The notes under the pieces: model-generated
Told to the model about the DNA's origin: nothing
Database searches by the model: none
What the model saw: the letters and a program-made list of their open reading frames with translations, nothing else
Shown: positions 8,605-17,553 of the stretch, one piece after another
Position numbering within the stretch: the stretch's first letter is position 1
How the letters are laid out: each line of letters opens with the position of its first letter
Position numbers and translations under genes: made by a program
Assembly: GCA_031551875.1 (NCBI GenBank)
Contig: JAVBNA010000015.1
Span: forward strand, 1 to 64,000
Length of the DNA: 64,000 nt
Source of the DNA: JAVBNA01 sp031551875
GTDB lineage: Bacteria; Bacillota; Clostridia; Oscillospirales; Acutalibacteraceae
Direction of reading: 5' to 3'

Positions 8605-10662
8605 GTGGCCAATCTTGAGAACTCCAAGGCGCCGCAGCCCAAAAAGAATCAACCCCCGCAGGGGAAGCGTCCGGCGCCCGCGAATTCCGTGAAGGGGCAG
8701 CAGGGCTCCCGTCCGCCCGCGCAAAAGCAGGGCGGCGCACCGCCCCGAAACGCTGCCGCAGGACAGCCGACCCAAAATCAAAAGCCCGTCTCACAGAAAA
8801 AGCTGCCGCCGACCGCTCAGGATCGGACGCCCGGCGCATTTCCCTCCTTCTTTTCGGAGGCGTTTGACAAGGCGCAGCAGCCGGTCGGGCGCACACAGGG
8901 ACGCCCCGCCGCGCCCCAACAGAACGCCGCCGTGCAAAAGCCCGCGCAAAACACAGCGCGTCCCACACGTCCGCCCGGCCGCCGGGGGCAGGGCGCGCCC
9001 GCCGCACAGAACGCCCCTGCGTCCGCACAGTCACCTGTGCAGAAAGCCGTCCCCGCGTCGCCGCAGGCGGCTTCTCCCAAGATGAAAACAGCGCCTGCTC
9101 CTCAGCCCGCACGCGCTCCGCAGAACGAGAGGGTGCTTCCGGGGATTCCCAAAGCGCCGTCCCCCGTCCCGCCGCCCGCAGCCCCGCCGGCCGCCCAGCC
9201 CAGACCGCCCATGCGGCGTCCCGCACCGGGCATGCAAGCGCACCGTCCGGCCGAGATGCTCGACGGATTTCATCCCCCCCGCGCAGGCCGCCGGGTTGCA
9301 CGCCCTTCCGAGGGCATGGTTCAACCGCCCCCTCCCCCGCAGCCAGGCCTCGTGCGCGCCGGACGTCCCGGACAGCCTGCACCGCCCCGGCCGCAACGTC
9401 CGGGTACAAGACAGGCCGCGCCGGGCAGGCCGACGATGCCTCCCTCACCGGGGAAGGGGAAAAAGGGAAAGGGAAATAAGCCCCCCAGACCCCGCCGCAC
9501 CAAGCTGATGGTCACGCTGAACATACTGCTGATCTGTGCGGCGCTACTCATGGGCACGCTGGGCGCCGGACTAATATACACCGACAATATGATGTCCCTC
9601 GTCGGGACGGGCGCCGAGGAAGAGTTCCAGGGCATCAGTGGCGAGATCGACTTCAGCCAGGGTGAAAGCGAAAACCCCAACTTCCAAAATGTCGCCGCGC
9701 TCGACGCGGTGGATTCCACCTCCACGCTGCGCTCCGACCCGATGGTGCAGAATATCCTGATGCTGGGCAGTGACAAGCGTGAGGGCAAGGGCGAGACCGG
9801 CTGGCGGGCGGATACACAGATTATTCTGTCCATTGACCACCGTCACAAGACTCTTAAAATGACTTCGATCCTGCGCGACACCTATGTTCACATCCCCGGC
9901 GGCCATCAGGACAACCGTATCAACACGGCGTTTGCCTACGGCGGAGCGCCGCTCGCGATGAAGGCCATTGAATCGAACTTTGGCATTAAGATTGACCGGT
10001 ATGTCACAGTAAACTTCAGGATCTTTGAGAAGATCGTCGACATCATCGGCGGCATCGACCTGGAAATCAGCGCGGGCGAAGCCAAGGAGATCAACAACCG
10101 CGCCTGCCCGTTCGGGCACCCGCCCGTATCTGAGGGCTTTGTACACCTAAACGGCAGGCAGACCCTCGAGTATTCCCGCATTCGGAAAATTGACGACGAC
10201 TTCGCGCGCACCTCCCGTCAGCGCAAGGTGCTCGAGCTCATGCTGGAGCATTTCCGCTCCCTGTCGCTCACCCAGGTCAACGAGCTTTTGTATAAAACCC
10301 TGCCGCTGATTTCCACAAACCTGTCCCAGGAGGAGATTCTCTCCCTGTGCGGGCAGGTTGGCACTCTGCTGAAATACCCGCTCGAGACCATGTCAGTGCC
10401 GGCCAGCGGGACATGGGAGGGCAAAAATATCCGGGGCATGTCGGTGCTCGTGGCCAACATGCAGGAAAACCGCCGCCTGATGGCACAGTTTATCTTTGAG
10501 AGCGGCCTTTCCAAGTATTATGGCAACACCTACAGCGGTTATACCTACGGATTCGGCTATGGAAACGGCTACGGCTACAGCTATTATTCCACCCGAATTC
10601 CCGAGGAAAACAGCACGGGCGACGGCGAGGGGCCGCACAGCGACGAAGCAAAAACGCAGTAA
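8605..10662 (+). CDS. LytR-CpsA-Psr (LCP) family wall-polymer ligase with a long proline-rich N-terminus
   Basis: LCP enzymes attach undecaprenyl-linked glycopolymers to peptidoglycan outside the cell. The catalytic region starts near residue 383 with NILMLGSDKREG...WRADTQ, continues with SILRDTYVHIPG and NRINTAFAYGG, and ends near 540. A single helix at about 302-325 anchors it. The preceding 300 residues are a Pro/Ala/Gln/Arg-rich disordered cytoplasmic tail, far longer than the usual 10-50 residues. The C-terminus carries a Tyr/Gly-rich stretch (SGYTYGFGYGNGYGYSYY). The start is taken as GTG 8605, 8 bases after GGAAGGA; an upstream TTG at 8572 lacks a binding site. A terminator follows. 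Confidence 0.9.
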   Translation: MANLENSKAPQPKKNQPPQGKRPAPANSVKGQQGSRPPAQKQGGAPPRNAAAGQPTQNQKPVSQKKLPPTAQDRTPGAFPSFFSEAFDKAQQPVGRTQGRPAAPQQNAAVQKPAQNTARPTRPPGRRGQGAPAAQNAPASAQSPVQKAVPASPQAASPKMKTAPAPQPARAPQNERVLPGIPKAPSPVPPPAAPPAAQPRPPMRRPAPGMQAHRPAEMLDGFHPPRAGRRVARPSEGMVQPPPPPQPGLVRAGRPGQPAPPRPQRPGTRQAAPGRPTMPPSPGKGKKGKGNKPPRPRRTKLMVTLNILLICAALLMGTLGAGLIYTDNMMSLVGTGAEEEFQGISGEIDFSQGESENPNFQNVAALDAVDSTSTLRSDPMVQNILMLGSDKREGKGETGWRADTQIILSIDHRHKTLKMTSILRDTYVHIPGGHQDNRINTAFAYGGAPLAMKAIESNFGIKIDRYVTVNFRIFEKIVDIIGGIDLEISAGEAKEINNRACPFGHPPVSEGFVHLNGRQTLEYSRIRKIDDDFARTSRQRKVLELMLEHFRSLSLTQVNELLYKTLPLISTNLSQEEILSLCGQVGTLLKYPLETMSVPASGTWEGKNIRGMSVLVANMQENRRLMAQFIFESGLSKYYGNTYSGYTYGFGYGNGYGYSYYSTRIPEENSTGDGEGPHSDEAKTQ

Positions 10663-10688
10663 AAGAGGGCCGAATGGCCCTCTTTTAA
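10661..10688 (+). terminator. Terminator after the LCP gene
   Basis: The 11-bp stem AAAAGAGGGCC/GGCCCTCTTTT with a GAAT loop overlaps the stop codon of the LCP gene. Confidence 0.9.
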
Positions 10689-10706
10689 CAGGGGAGTAGA
10701 GAAAAG

Positions 10707-11309
10707 ATGAAATTCCGTGAAATTATAAAATACGAAAAAGAAAATATGAACAGAATACGATACATTATGAATTACCGGATTGTGCCAATTTACTTTCTCT
10801 TGGTTGTAGTTATTATAACTGTAGTTGGTATAACCATGAGTATTGATGATAAAAAATATGAACCCCTGGCTATCGTTATGTTTGTTATCTTTGGAGTTAT
10901 ATCCATTGCGCTACTATCCTCTGTTCCCTTTGTCAGAAAAAAGGAAATTGCTTGTGAAATGAAACGGTATAATTTTGAGGAGCCTGAAAATAAATTATCC
11001 ACTTATAATTTTTCTGACCAGGAGATTACCCTGCTTTTCGACGAAAAGGGTATGACGGTCAATAATACATTTTATTGGTATAACCACTTAGAAACAGTTA
11101 TAAATACATCAAACCATCTGATGCGTATCCTGATTACAATCTGTTTTATTATGAATGAAGAGGAATACATAGAGCTTCCGTTTACCGGTGAAACAATACA
11201 TATGATCAAAAAGTTTCGAACAAATCTCTTAAATCAAGAAGATTTTGAGTATATTCTCGATCATAAAGAAGAGGCATTCACCAAGATTTATAAGACCGGT
11301 CATGTATAG
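10707..11309 (+). CDS. YcxB-like two-helix membrane protein
   Basis: This 200-residue protein has a short cytoplasmic N-terminus, two adjacent membrane helices (about residues 27-46 and 54-74) and a cytoplasmic domain. In that domain FDEKGMTVNNTFYWYNHLETVIN and IELPFTGETIHMIKKF follow the YcxB-like pattern (a hydrophobic strand, an aromatic 'W/Y..I' motif, then 'lP.r'). Function is unknown. The gene is clearly more AT-rich than yfbR or gyrA, and AGGGGAGTAGAGAAAAG precedes its ATG. It resembles in layout the three YcxB-type genes near gyrA. It may be a recent acquisition. Confidence 0.6.
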   Translation: MKFREIIKYEKENMNRIRYIMNYRIVPIYFLLVVVIITVVGITMSIDDKKYEPLAIVMFVIFGVISIALLSSVPFVRKKEIACEMKRYNFEEPENKLSTYNFSDQEITLLFDEKGMTVNNTFYWYNHLETVINTSNHLMRILITICFIMNEEEYIELPFTGETIHMIKKFRTNLLNQEDFEYILDHKEEAFTKIYKTGHV

Positions 11310-11334
11310 TAGTGATTATTGATAGGAGGAGACG

Positions 11335-11880
11335 ATGTATAAAAAAGCGCTGTTTTTGATCATACTTATGATGTTTTCGTGCCTGTTTGGATGCAAGCCT
11401 CTCTTGAAGGTGCTCATTACAGATCCTGAAACACCCCCCTCCCAAGTGGTTGAGGCGGAGGGGTATCATATCAGATTTTATTTGCCGGGAGATTGGGATG
11501 AGGAGCCAGTTGAATCGTGGGATTTGCATTATTCGAACGGAGACGCATGGTTTAATGCTTTTACCTATAAATATTTAGATTTAGCTCAAGATGAGACCCC
11601 ACTGGACTTCTTCGAGGAATTAAATGGCTTCATTGCGCAAACGCGCGATCACGTCCAGGAGGTTATGGATGAAGAGGTTGAACTATTAAACAATGAATTT
11701 GTGACATCAAAGCTGTTTTCCGGAGAAAAAGATGGACATAAAAATTGGTACTATTGTGCTTTAGTCGATTTTGGCAAAGGAAAGGATTTCGCGGTGGTTA
11801 TGTTCACATCAACACCTTCCTATATGCTGCGAGATATGGATATGTTTAATGAAATTCTCAGCTCGGCAGAATCGTATTAG
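11335..11880 (+). CDS. Hypothetical lipoprotein
   Basis: A 181-residue product with a classical lipoprotein signal peptide: MYKKALFLIILMMF followed by the lipobox CLFGC, with Cys20 as the lipidation site. The mature part is acidic and has no motif I recognise; it may be a PsbP/DUF1795-like fold (YHIRFYLPGDWDEE), but this is weak. AGGAGGAGACG precedes the start. It sits 25 bases after the AT-rich YcxB-like gene, shares its composition and ends at a strong terminator, so the pair looks like one acquired unit. Confidence 0.6.
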   Translation: MYKKALFLIILMMFSCLFGCKPLLKVLITDPETPPSQVVEAEGYHIRFYLPGDWDEEPVESWDLHYSNGDAWFNAFTYKYLDLAQDETPLDFFEELNGFIAQTRDHVQEVMDEEVELLNNEFVTSKLFSGEKDGHKNWYYCALVDFGKGKDFAVVMFTSTPSYMLRDMDMFNEILSSAESY

Positions 11881-11899
11881 CTCCGCAAGTATAGTCAAG

Positions 11900-11940
11900 G
11901 GCGGGAAGAAAATTACTTTTCTTCCCGCCTCTTTTATTTT
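11900..11940 (+). terminator. Terminator after the hypothetical lipoprotein
   Basis: A 13-bp stem (11900-11912 with 11917-11929) is followed by TCTTTTATTTT. It also sits at the 3' end of the convergent DUF4241 gene. Confidence 0.9.
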
Positions 11941-11951
11941 TTCCCACAGCC

Positions 11952-12674
11952 TTATCCCTGAAGCACAAAGAAATCGGTGACCAGCTGGCTGACCTGCCCC
12001 TCCTCGTCCAGCCCCCAGTAACAGGGGTAGATCCCGTCGCCGAAGCCCGACTGGAACACGATGAGGTTGAGCTCCTCACTGCCGGGAATGGGGCTGTTGA
12101 ACCAATCGCCGTTTTCGCGCTGGTTGAGGGGATACTTTTCATAGCTCTCGAGAAACTGGTGATGAAAGTAGTCGTCATAAAGATTCTTCCCGTGTTCGTC
12201 GAGCACCTCGGTAACCCTCAAAAAGGCGTCCCGTCCCCCTGCGTCGGTGAAGCAGCCCAGCCCGTCCGCCACCGCGTAGCCGAAATAGTCGCCGTCGCGG
12301 GTCAGGTCATTTAAGTTCTCGTTGCCGCGCAGGGCGAGCAGCCATTTGACCGGCCGGTTTTCGCCGAATTTAATGCGCGCCGCCGCGTACCGGTCGCCGC
12401 CGGCGGCGGTGTTGCCGCGCACCACGCAGATGGTGACAGGGTACTGCCCCGGCTCCACCGCATGGGCAAAGGGCAGGCAGGTCACGCCCGGATCGCCCAG
12501 CGCCGAAAGAGGGTCACAGGCGATGATCCGCCCCGTAGGAAGGTTTAGTTTCCCCACCTCAAGCAGCGCCGTGCGCACCCCTTCAAAATTGTCGTTTTCA
12601 AAATACGAATTATAGTCCACCGCTGACAGAAGCCTGCGCTCCTGCAGCTCGGTAAACCTCATGGGTTCGCTCAT
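11952..12674 (-). CDS. DUF4241 domain protein
   Basis: This 240-residue soluble protein fits DUF4241. It has the GRIIACDPL segment near the N-terminus, the PGQYPVTICV strand, and the C-terminal GFGDGIYPCYWGLDEEGQVSQLVTDF signature, which is also common in related DUF families of Firmicutes. The biochemical role is unknown. The start at ATG 12674 is favoured because AAAGGAAGAG lies just upstream; the frame is open to 12785, but that part overlaps the gyrA terminator. It is the gene following gyrA on the same strand, separated by a terminator. Confidence 0.7.
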   Translation of the reverse strand: MSEPMRFTELQERRLLSAVDYNSYFENDNFEGVRTALLEVGKLNLPTGRIIACDPLSALGDPGVTCLPFAHAVEPGQYPVTICVVRGNTAAGGDRYAAARIKFGENRPVKWLLALRGNENLNDLTRDGDYFGYAVADGLGCFTDAGGRDAFLRVTEVLDEHGKNLYDDYFHHQFLESYEKYPLNQRENGDWFNSPIPGSEELNLIVFQSGFGDGIYPCYWGLDEEGQVSQLVTDFFVLQG

Positions 12675-12731
12675 GATCTCTTCCTTTCTCCATGCCTTCG
12701 CGCCGAAGGCCCTCGCACACTTTTCCCCATT

Positions 12732-12779
12732 CCCCGGCTTAGACCGGGGAAAACGCGGGAAACGTTTCTGTCTCCCGCG
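12732..12779 (-). terminator. gyrA terminator
   Basis: CGCGGGA (12754-12760) pairs with TCCCGCG (12773-12779) 7 bases past the gyrA stop. In the minus direction it is followed by TTTTCCCC and a second small hairpin (12732-12749). Confidence 0.7.
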
Positions 12780-12785
12780 CTTCAT

Positions 12786-15329
12786 TTATTCCTCTGTTTC
12801 GGCTTCCCCGGCGGGCAGGGTCTCGTCCTCCCCGTCCTCGCCCTCTGAGACACCGGCGCCTTCCTCGGGATTCTCTCCGTCGTCGAGCAGATCGTCGGTC
12901 TCCTCATCCTCATGGTCGACGCGCGCCAGCGCAATGACCGCGGAGTCTTCCCCGATGCGCATGACCTTGACCCCCTTGGCGGGGCGGGCACATTCACGGA
13001 TTTCGGCGGCATAGATGCGGATGATGATGCCGTCGGAGGAGATGATGATGATGTCGTCGCTCTGCGGGTCAACCACCCGGATGGCGGCGACGTCGCCGAA
13101 CTTCGCGACGCGGTAATTGAGTACGCCCATGCCGCCGCGCGTCTGAATGCGGTAGTCGCCCACGGGCGACAGCCGTCCGTAGCCGGTCTCGGACACGGTG
13201 AGCACCATGCCGTCCTCACGCAGCACCGACATCCCCACAACCTGGTCGCCCTCGCGCAGGCGAACCGCCCTGACGCCGCGGGACACGCGGCCCATCGTGC
13301 GGGCGTCGGTCTCCTTGAATCGGATGGCCATGCCCTTTTTGGTGGCCACGAGCAGCTCCTCCTGGCCGTCGGTCACGCGCACCCACGCCAGCTCATCCCC
13401 TTCTACGAGGTCGATGGCGATCACGCCGCCCTTGCGCGCGGTGTTGTAGGCGGTGAGCGCCGTGCGCTTGATGATGCCGCCGCGTGTGACCATGACCAGG
13501 TACTTGTCGTCCTCAAAGGCGGGCACCCGGATCATGGAGGTCACTTTCTCGTCGGGCATCAGGGGCAGGAGGTTCGCGATGTTGATGCCCTTGGAGGTGC
13601 GGCTGCCCTCGGGCACCTCATAGCACTTGAGCCGGTAGGCCCGGCCAAGGTTCGTGAAGAACATGACAAAGTCATGGGAGTTGATGACAAACATTTCGGA
13701 CGGGACGTCCTCCTCACGGGTGCTCATGCCCGTGATTCCGCGCCCGCCGCGCTTCTGGGTGCGGTAGGTATCCACCGGCTGGCGCTTGATATAGCCAAAC
13801 TGGGTGAGCGTCAGCACGCACTCCTCCTGCGGGATCAGATCCTCAATGTCCACCTCGCCGCTGACCGCGGCGATCTCGGTGCGCCGCTCGTCGCCGTACT
13901 TCTCCTTGATGGCGTTTGCCTCGGCCTTGATGATCTCCCGACGGCGGGATTCACTCGCGAGAATATCATTGAGGTCTTCAATTTTAAGCCGGATCTGCTC
14001 CAGTTCATCGAGAATCTTGTCGATCTCGAGACCGGAAAGCTGTCCTAGGCGCAGGGCGACGATCGCGCTCGCCTGTATGTCGTCGAACTCAAAGCGCTCC
14101 ATCAGGCGCTCCTTGCTCTCCGGGATGGACTTGGAGGCGCGGATGAGCGCGATGACCTCGTCGAGGAAGTCAAAGCAGGTCTTGAGCGCCTCGAGAATAT
14201 GGGCGCGCTCGCGAGCCTTGCGCAGTTCAAAGAGGGTGCGCCGGGTGATGACGTCCAGCTGGAAGTCGATGTAATGCTGGAGCATCTCTTTCAGCGAAAG
14301 CACCTTGGGCTCGCCGTTGACGATCGCCAGCATGATCACGCCGAAGGTGGTTTGCAGCTGGGAATAGGAATACAGCTGATTGAGCACCACCTGCGGGGCG
14401 GCGTCGCGCTTTAAGTCGATCGTGATGCGCATGCCGTTGCGGTCGGAGTGATCCTCGATGTTCGAGATGCCCTCAATGCGCTTTTCCTTGACCAGGTCGG
14501 CGATCGCGAGAATCGTGCGCGCCTTGTTGACCTGGTAGGGCAGCTCGTCCACAATGATTTTGAACCGCCCGTTCTTCTCCTCGACGATCTCGGCGCGGGC
14601 GCGCAGGGTTACGCGTCCCCGTCCGGTGGCATAGGCGGCGCGGATGCCGCTGCGCCCCATGATGATGCCCGCCGTGGGAAAGTCGGGGCCTTTAATGAAC
14701 TCCATCAGCTCGTCGAGCGAGCAGTCGGGGTTGTCGATCAGGTAGCTCATCCCGTCGATCACTTCCACAAGGTTGTGGGGCGGGATGTTGGTGGCCATGC
14801 CCACCGCGATGCCGGCCGAGCCGTTGACCAGAAGATTGGGGAAACGCGACGGGAGACAGACCGGCTCCTGGAGGCGGTCGTCGTAGTTGTTGGTGAAATC
14901 CACCGTTTCCTTGTCAATGTCGGTCAGCATGGCGGTGGAGATCTTCGACATGCGCGCCTCGGTGTATCGGTAAGCCGCGGGCGGGTCGCCGTCGACCGAG
15001 CCAAAGTTTCCGTGCCCGTCGACGAGCATATAGCGCAGGGAGAAGTCCTGTGCCATGCGCACCAGCGCGTCGTACACCGACGCGTCGCCGTGGGGGTGAT
15101 ACCGCCCCAGCACGGAGCCCACCGTGTCGGCGCACTTGCGGTATGCCTTGTCGGGACCCAGCCCGTTTTCAAACAGCGTGTACAGGATACGCCGGTGCAC
15201 CGGCTTGAGCCCGTCACGCACGTCGGGCAGGGCGCGCCCCACGATGACCGACATGGAATAGTCTAGGTAGGATTTGCGCATCTCCCGTTCGATGTCGATG
15301 TTTATAATCTTCTGGCCTTCAAAATCCAT
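12786..15329 (-). CDS. gyrA: DNA gyrase subunit A
   Basis: This is the breakage-reunion subunit of gyrase, 847 residues. The catalytic tyrosine is Tyr122 in AAYRYTEARM, and numbering matches E. coli exactly in this region. The C-terminal beta-pinwheel carries a GyrA-box, QKRGGRG, which separates it from ParC. The C-terminus is a strongly acidic tail. The quinolone-resistance region reads HPHGDASVYDALVRMAQ, with Ala at position 83 and Asp at 87. It lies downstream of gyrB but is separated from it by four small genes, all on the same strand. The start ATG 15329 follows an ACAAGGACGTGAACC leader. Confidence 0.98.
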   Translation of the reverse strand: MDFEGQKIINIDIEREMRKSYLDYSMSVIVGRALPDVRDGLKPVHRRILYTLFENGLGPDKAYRKCADTVGSVLGRYHPHGDASVYDALVRMAQDFSLRYMLVDGHGNFGSVDGDPPAAYRYTEARMSKISTAMLTDIDKETVDFTNNYDDRLQEPVCLPSRFPNLLVNGSAGIAVGMATNIPPHNLVEVIDGMSYLIDNPDCSLDELMEFIKGPDFPTAGIIMGRSGIRAAYATGRGRVTLRARAEIVEEKNGRFKIIVDELPYQVNKARTILAIADLVKEKRIEGISNIEDHSDRNGMRITIDLKRDAAPQVVLNQLYSYSQLQTTFGVIMLAIVNGEPKVLSLKEMLQHYIDFQLDVITRRTLFELRKARERAHILEALKTCFDFLDEVIALIRASKSIPESKERLMERFEFDDIQASAIVALRLGQLSGLEIDKILDELEQIRLKIEDLNDILASESRRREIIKAEANAIKEKYGDERRTEIAAVSGEVDIEDLIPQEECVLTLTQFGYIKRQPVDTYRTQKRGGRGITGMSTREEDVPSEMFVINSHDFVMFFTNLGRAYRLKCYEVPEGSRTSKGINIANLLPLMPDEKVTSMIRVPAFEDDKYLVMVTRGGIIKRTALTAYNTARKGGVIAIDLVEGDELAWVRVTDGQEELLVATKKGMAIRFKETDARTMGRVSRGVRAVRLREGDQVVGMSVLREDGMVLTVSETGYGRLSPVGDYRIQTRGGMGVLNYRVAKFGDVAAIRVVDPQSDDIIIISSDGIIIRIYAAEIRECARPAKGVKVMRIGEDSAVIALARVDHEDEETDDLLDDGENPEEGAGVSEGEDGEDETLPAGEAETEE

Positions 15330-15347
15330 AGGTGGTTCACGTCCTTG

Positions 15348-15896
15348 TTATTTAGTCGGGCCGCTGCGGCCCTGTAAAAGTTCCCGGAAAGCGCTCTGGT
15401 CGCGCTCATTCATCGTGCGCGCGGGGATAAACTTCATACGGTCGCTCCCGAAGCAGAGCAAAAAGCCCCGCGGATCCTCCTGCCAGTCTGTGAGCAGCTC
15501 CCACGGGTAGTCCGCCTGCTCGCTGACCGACTGAAACTCAATTCCCTCTTCACGGATGAAAATGTTCTGAGAGGCGGCCTGGCCCTTGTTGTCCGCATAT
15601 TCGGCGCGCAGCTTGCCCGCCGCGGGCAGATAGGAAAGCTCCTCCAGAGCAAACAGCACAAAGACCGAGAGCGCCAGAAAAAACAGAATTAACGACGCAA
15701 AAATACTATCCATCATGAAGAAAAAGAGCAAAAGCAACCCTGCCTGCACGCCGGCCAACAGCGCTGAAACGCTGTTTTTTCCCCTGACTGTTCGCAAAGC
15801 AGGGAAGCGTCCGCGCAGGGTTTGCTCCCGCTGGCGCAGGGCAATATAATCTTCCACGGTGGGCAGGTAGGTAATGGTCACAAGCGGCTCGCTCAA
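15348..15896 (-). CDS. YcxB-like membrane protein, copy 1 of 3
   Basis: About 182 residues with two membrane helices (VSALLAGVQAGLLLLFFFM and SLILFFLALSVFVLFALEEL) and a C-terminal cytoplasmic domain. That domain (FIREEGIEFQSVSEQADYPWELLTDWQ ... MKFIPARTMNERD) follows the YcxB-like layout. TTG 15896 is preferred as start because GGGAGG lies 8 bases upstream. A GTG at 15914 would overlap the preceding stop by four bases but has no binding site. Function is unknown. It is one of three similar consecutive genes between gyrB and gyrA. Confidence 0.6.
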   Translation of the reverse strand: MSEPLVTITYLPTVEDYIALRQREQTLRGRFPALRTVRGKNSVSALLAGVQAGLLLLFFFMMDSIFASLILFFLALSVFVLFALEELSYLPAAGKLRAEYADNKGQAASQNIFIREEGIEFQSVSEQADYPWELLTDWQEDPRGFLLCFGSDRMKFIPARTMNERDQSAFRELLQGRSGPTK

Positions 15897-15910
15897 CGAG
15901 GACACCTCCC

Positions 15911-16495
15911 TCACGAAAACTTTTTATATCGTTTGCCCGCAAAGGCGGACTGAAAATGCCGGTCGAGCTTTTCAAACTCGCCCTCCCCCATCACCGCCAA
16001 AGAAAACGCAAGAAAGTTGCGGCTGAGGTTTGTGCGGGTGGACACAACAAGCATGTCGCCCCTTCGGGCGCACCATCCGCACTCCGACCAAAAACCGGTC
16101 AGGCTCTCGCGCTCATTTTTGACCTCAAAGCTGTCCCGGTAGACGGTGATTGCCTCCGAAAGGCCGGGCAGCGGGCTGCCATCATAGCTCTCCCCCGCCC
16201 GCAGCGCCTCCTTTTGGGGCAGCAACAGTAAGAAGTACACCGCCAAAAGCCCGAAGGCGGCAACCGAAAGAACGGCGGTCAGCAGCTTGACAAGCAGCTC
16301 ATCGGGCGAAAAGGGTCCGCCCATACAGGCGTCCAGCAGGAAAAATGCGCCCAACGCCGCCGCAGCGCCGCCCTTGACCGCCGAATGACGCAGCCGCCCC
16401 TCCCGCTTCTCATACAAAAGGGTGGCTTCTATGTATTGCTTCCGGGTCAGTGCCGCCGTCTGAACGGCGACCGGCGTGTCATAAAATCGGGGCAT
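15911..16495 (-). CDS. YcxB-like membrane protein, copy 2 of 3
   Basis: A 194-residue protein with two membrane helices (about residues 41-59 and 68-92). Its cytoplasmic domain contains ITVYRDSFEVKNERESLTGFWSECGWCARRGDMLVVSTR, a variant of the YcxB-like strand-Trp pattern. GGAGACGCC lies before ATG 16495. Its stop touches the start region of copy 1, so they are translationally close. I see no enzymatic motif. It probably arose by duplication with its neighbours, though sequence similarity is low. Confidence 0.55.
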   Translation of the reverse strand: MPRFYDTPVAVQTAALTRKQYIEATLLYEKREGRLRHSAVKGGAAAALGAFFLLDACMGGPFSPDELLVKLLTAVLSVAAFGLLAVYFLLLLPQKEALRAGESYDGSPLPGLSEAITVYRDSFEVKNERESLTGFWSECGWCARRGDMLVVSTRTNLSRNFLAFSLAVMGEGEFEKLDRHFQSAFAGKRYKKFS

Positions 16496-16527
16496 GGCGT
16501 CTCCTTCATTTCATCTAAAGTTATCGG

Positions 16528-17262
16528 TTACGCTTCGGTGCCGGCGGCCAGCATGGCGACGACGTCGTGCAGCAGCGCCGGTTCGATCGAACGTACCGGG
16601 AAGGCCACGCAGCGCTTGTGAGGCGTGACCACCACCAGCAGGCCGTCGATCTCCTTGTATTCGCTCGTGCCGTCCAGCGGGATGCTCCAGGCGCCCTCTC
16701 CCCGGCCGACCTTGATTTCATCGGGGAAAATCTCCGCCTCAACCGGCTTGTCGGACCTCAGCTGCCTCGCCCGCGCGGCCAGCTGATACTCGGGCATCAG
16801 CCATACCGCCGCGGTCAGCGCGGCACACACGCCCGCCACCACCAGGGTTTCGGGGCGCGGAATCTGGGCGGTCAGGTAGGTGGCCAGAAACAGACCCGCC
16901 ACACAGAGCAGCACCGCCGACTGGATGATCATCTTGCGCACCGAGAATCGGAACACGCCCGATCTGCGCAACGCGGTCTTGATCTCCTCGTGTCGCAGGC
17001 AATAGCTGATGTGGATGCCCGACATGGGCTCCTCAAACTCCTGCGCGTCGTCGTCGGCCACGAGGGCAGAGTCGGTGCCGTCCCATTCGGGCAGGTCGCT
17101 TTCCTCCTCTTCCTCGCGCTCCCGGTCGAGCTCCTCCATAGCCAAATCCACGCTCTCCTCCATCTCAGAGGGCTCCAACGGCGTGTCCTTGATTTCCTCC
17201 AGGATCTCCTCCTGCGCTTCCGCGTCGAATACGGTTCTGCTGCTTCGACTGTGTTCGTCCAC
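16528..17262 (-). CDS. YcxB-like membrane protein with an acidic N-terminal extension, copy 3 of 3
   Basis: A 244-residue protein. Its first 75 residues are very acidic and probably helical or disordered (EEESDLPEWDGTDSALV). Two membrane helices follow, then a domain with FPDEIKVGRGEGAWSIPLDGTSEYKEIDGLLVVVTPHKRCVAFPVR, close to the YcxB-like consensus. GTG 17262, nine bases after GGAAGGGGG, is taken as start; an ATG at 17361 would overlap the DUF6487 gene. It is the first of the three YcxB-type genes after gyrB. Function unknown. Confidence 0.6.
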   Translation of the reverse strand: MDEHSRSSRTVFDAEAQEEILEEIKDTPLEPSEMEESVDLAMEELDREREEEEESDLPEWDGTDSALVADDDAQEFEEPMSGIHISYCLRHEEIKTALRRSGVFRFSVRKMIIQSAVLLCVAGLFLATYLTAQIPRPETLVVAGVCAALTAAVWLMPEYQLAARARQLRSDKPVEAEIFPDEIKVGRGEGAWSIPLDGTSEYKEIDGLLVVVTPHKRCVAFPVRSIEPALLHDVVAMLAAGTEA

Positions 17263-17314
17263 AGTGACGTTCCCCCTTCCCGGTGATCCCGGTACATGAA
17301 CTGTTTGTTTTCGG

Positions 17315-17539
17315 TTATCGCGGTATATCCGCAATGATCTTTTGGCATTGATCGCACACATAGGCGCTCAAGTAAGGCCTTCCCATTCCCGATCCCATAT
17401 AGCCGCTCAAAAGCTTGATGGAATCATGCGCCCAGGTGCCAAGGATCAACTCTTTATCGTCCGGCATCCATTTGAGTACATAGCGATCGCCTAAAATTCT
17501 CCCGCTGAGCATTTCTTTGTGACAATAGGGACACTGCAT
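17315..17539 (-). CDS. DUF6487 small zinc-ribbon protein
   Basis: A 74-residue protein starting MQCPYCHKEMLSGRILGDRYVLKW and ending YVCDQCQKII. The two CxxC knuckles can bind one zinc ion. The pattern 'CPYC-KEM--G-I--DRY-LKW' is the PF20097/DUF6487 family, of unknown function. AGGTAGGCTC lies before the ATG. It follows gyrB by 14 bases, so it is co-transcribed. Confidence 0.75.
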   Translation of the reverse strand: MQCPYCHKEMLSGRILGDRYVLKWMPDDKELILGTWAHDSIKLLSGYMGSGMGRPYLSAYVCDQCQKIIADIPR

Positions 17540-17553
17540 GAGCCTACCTCCAA

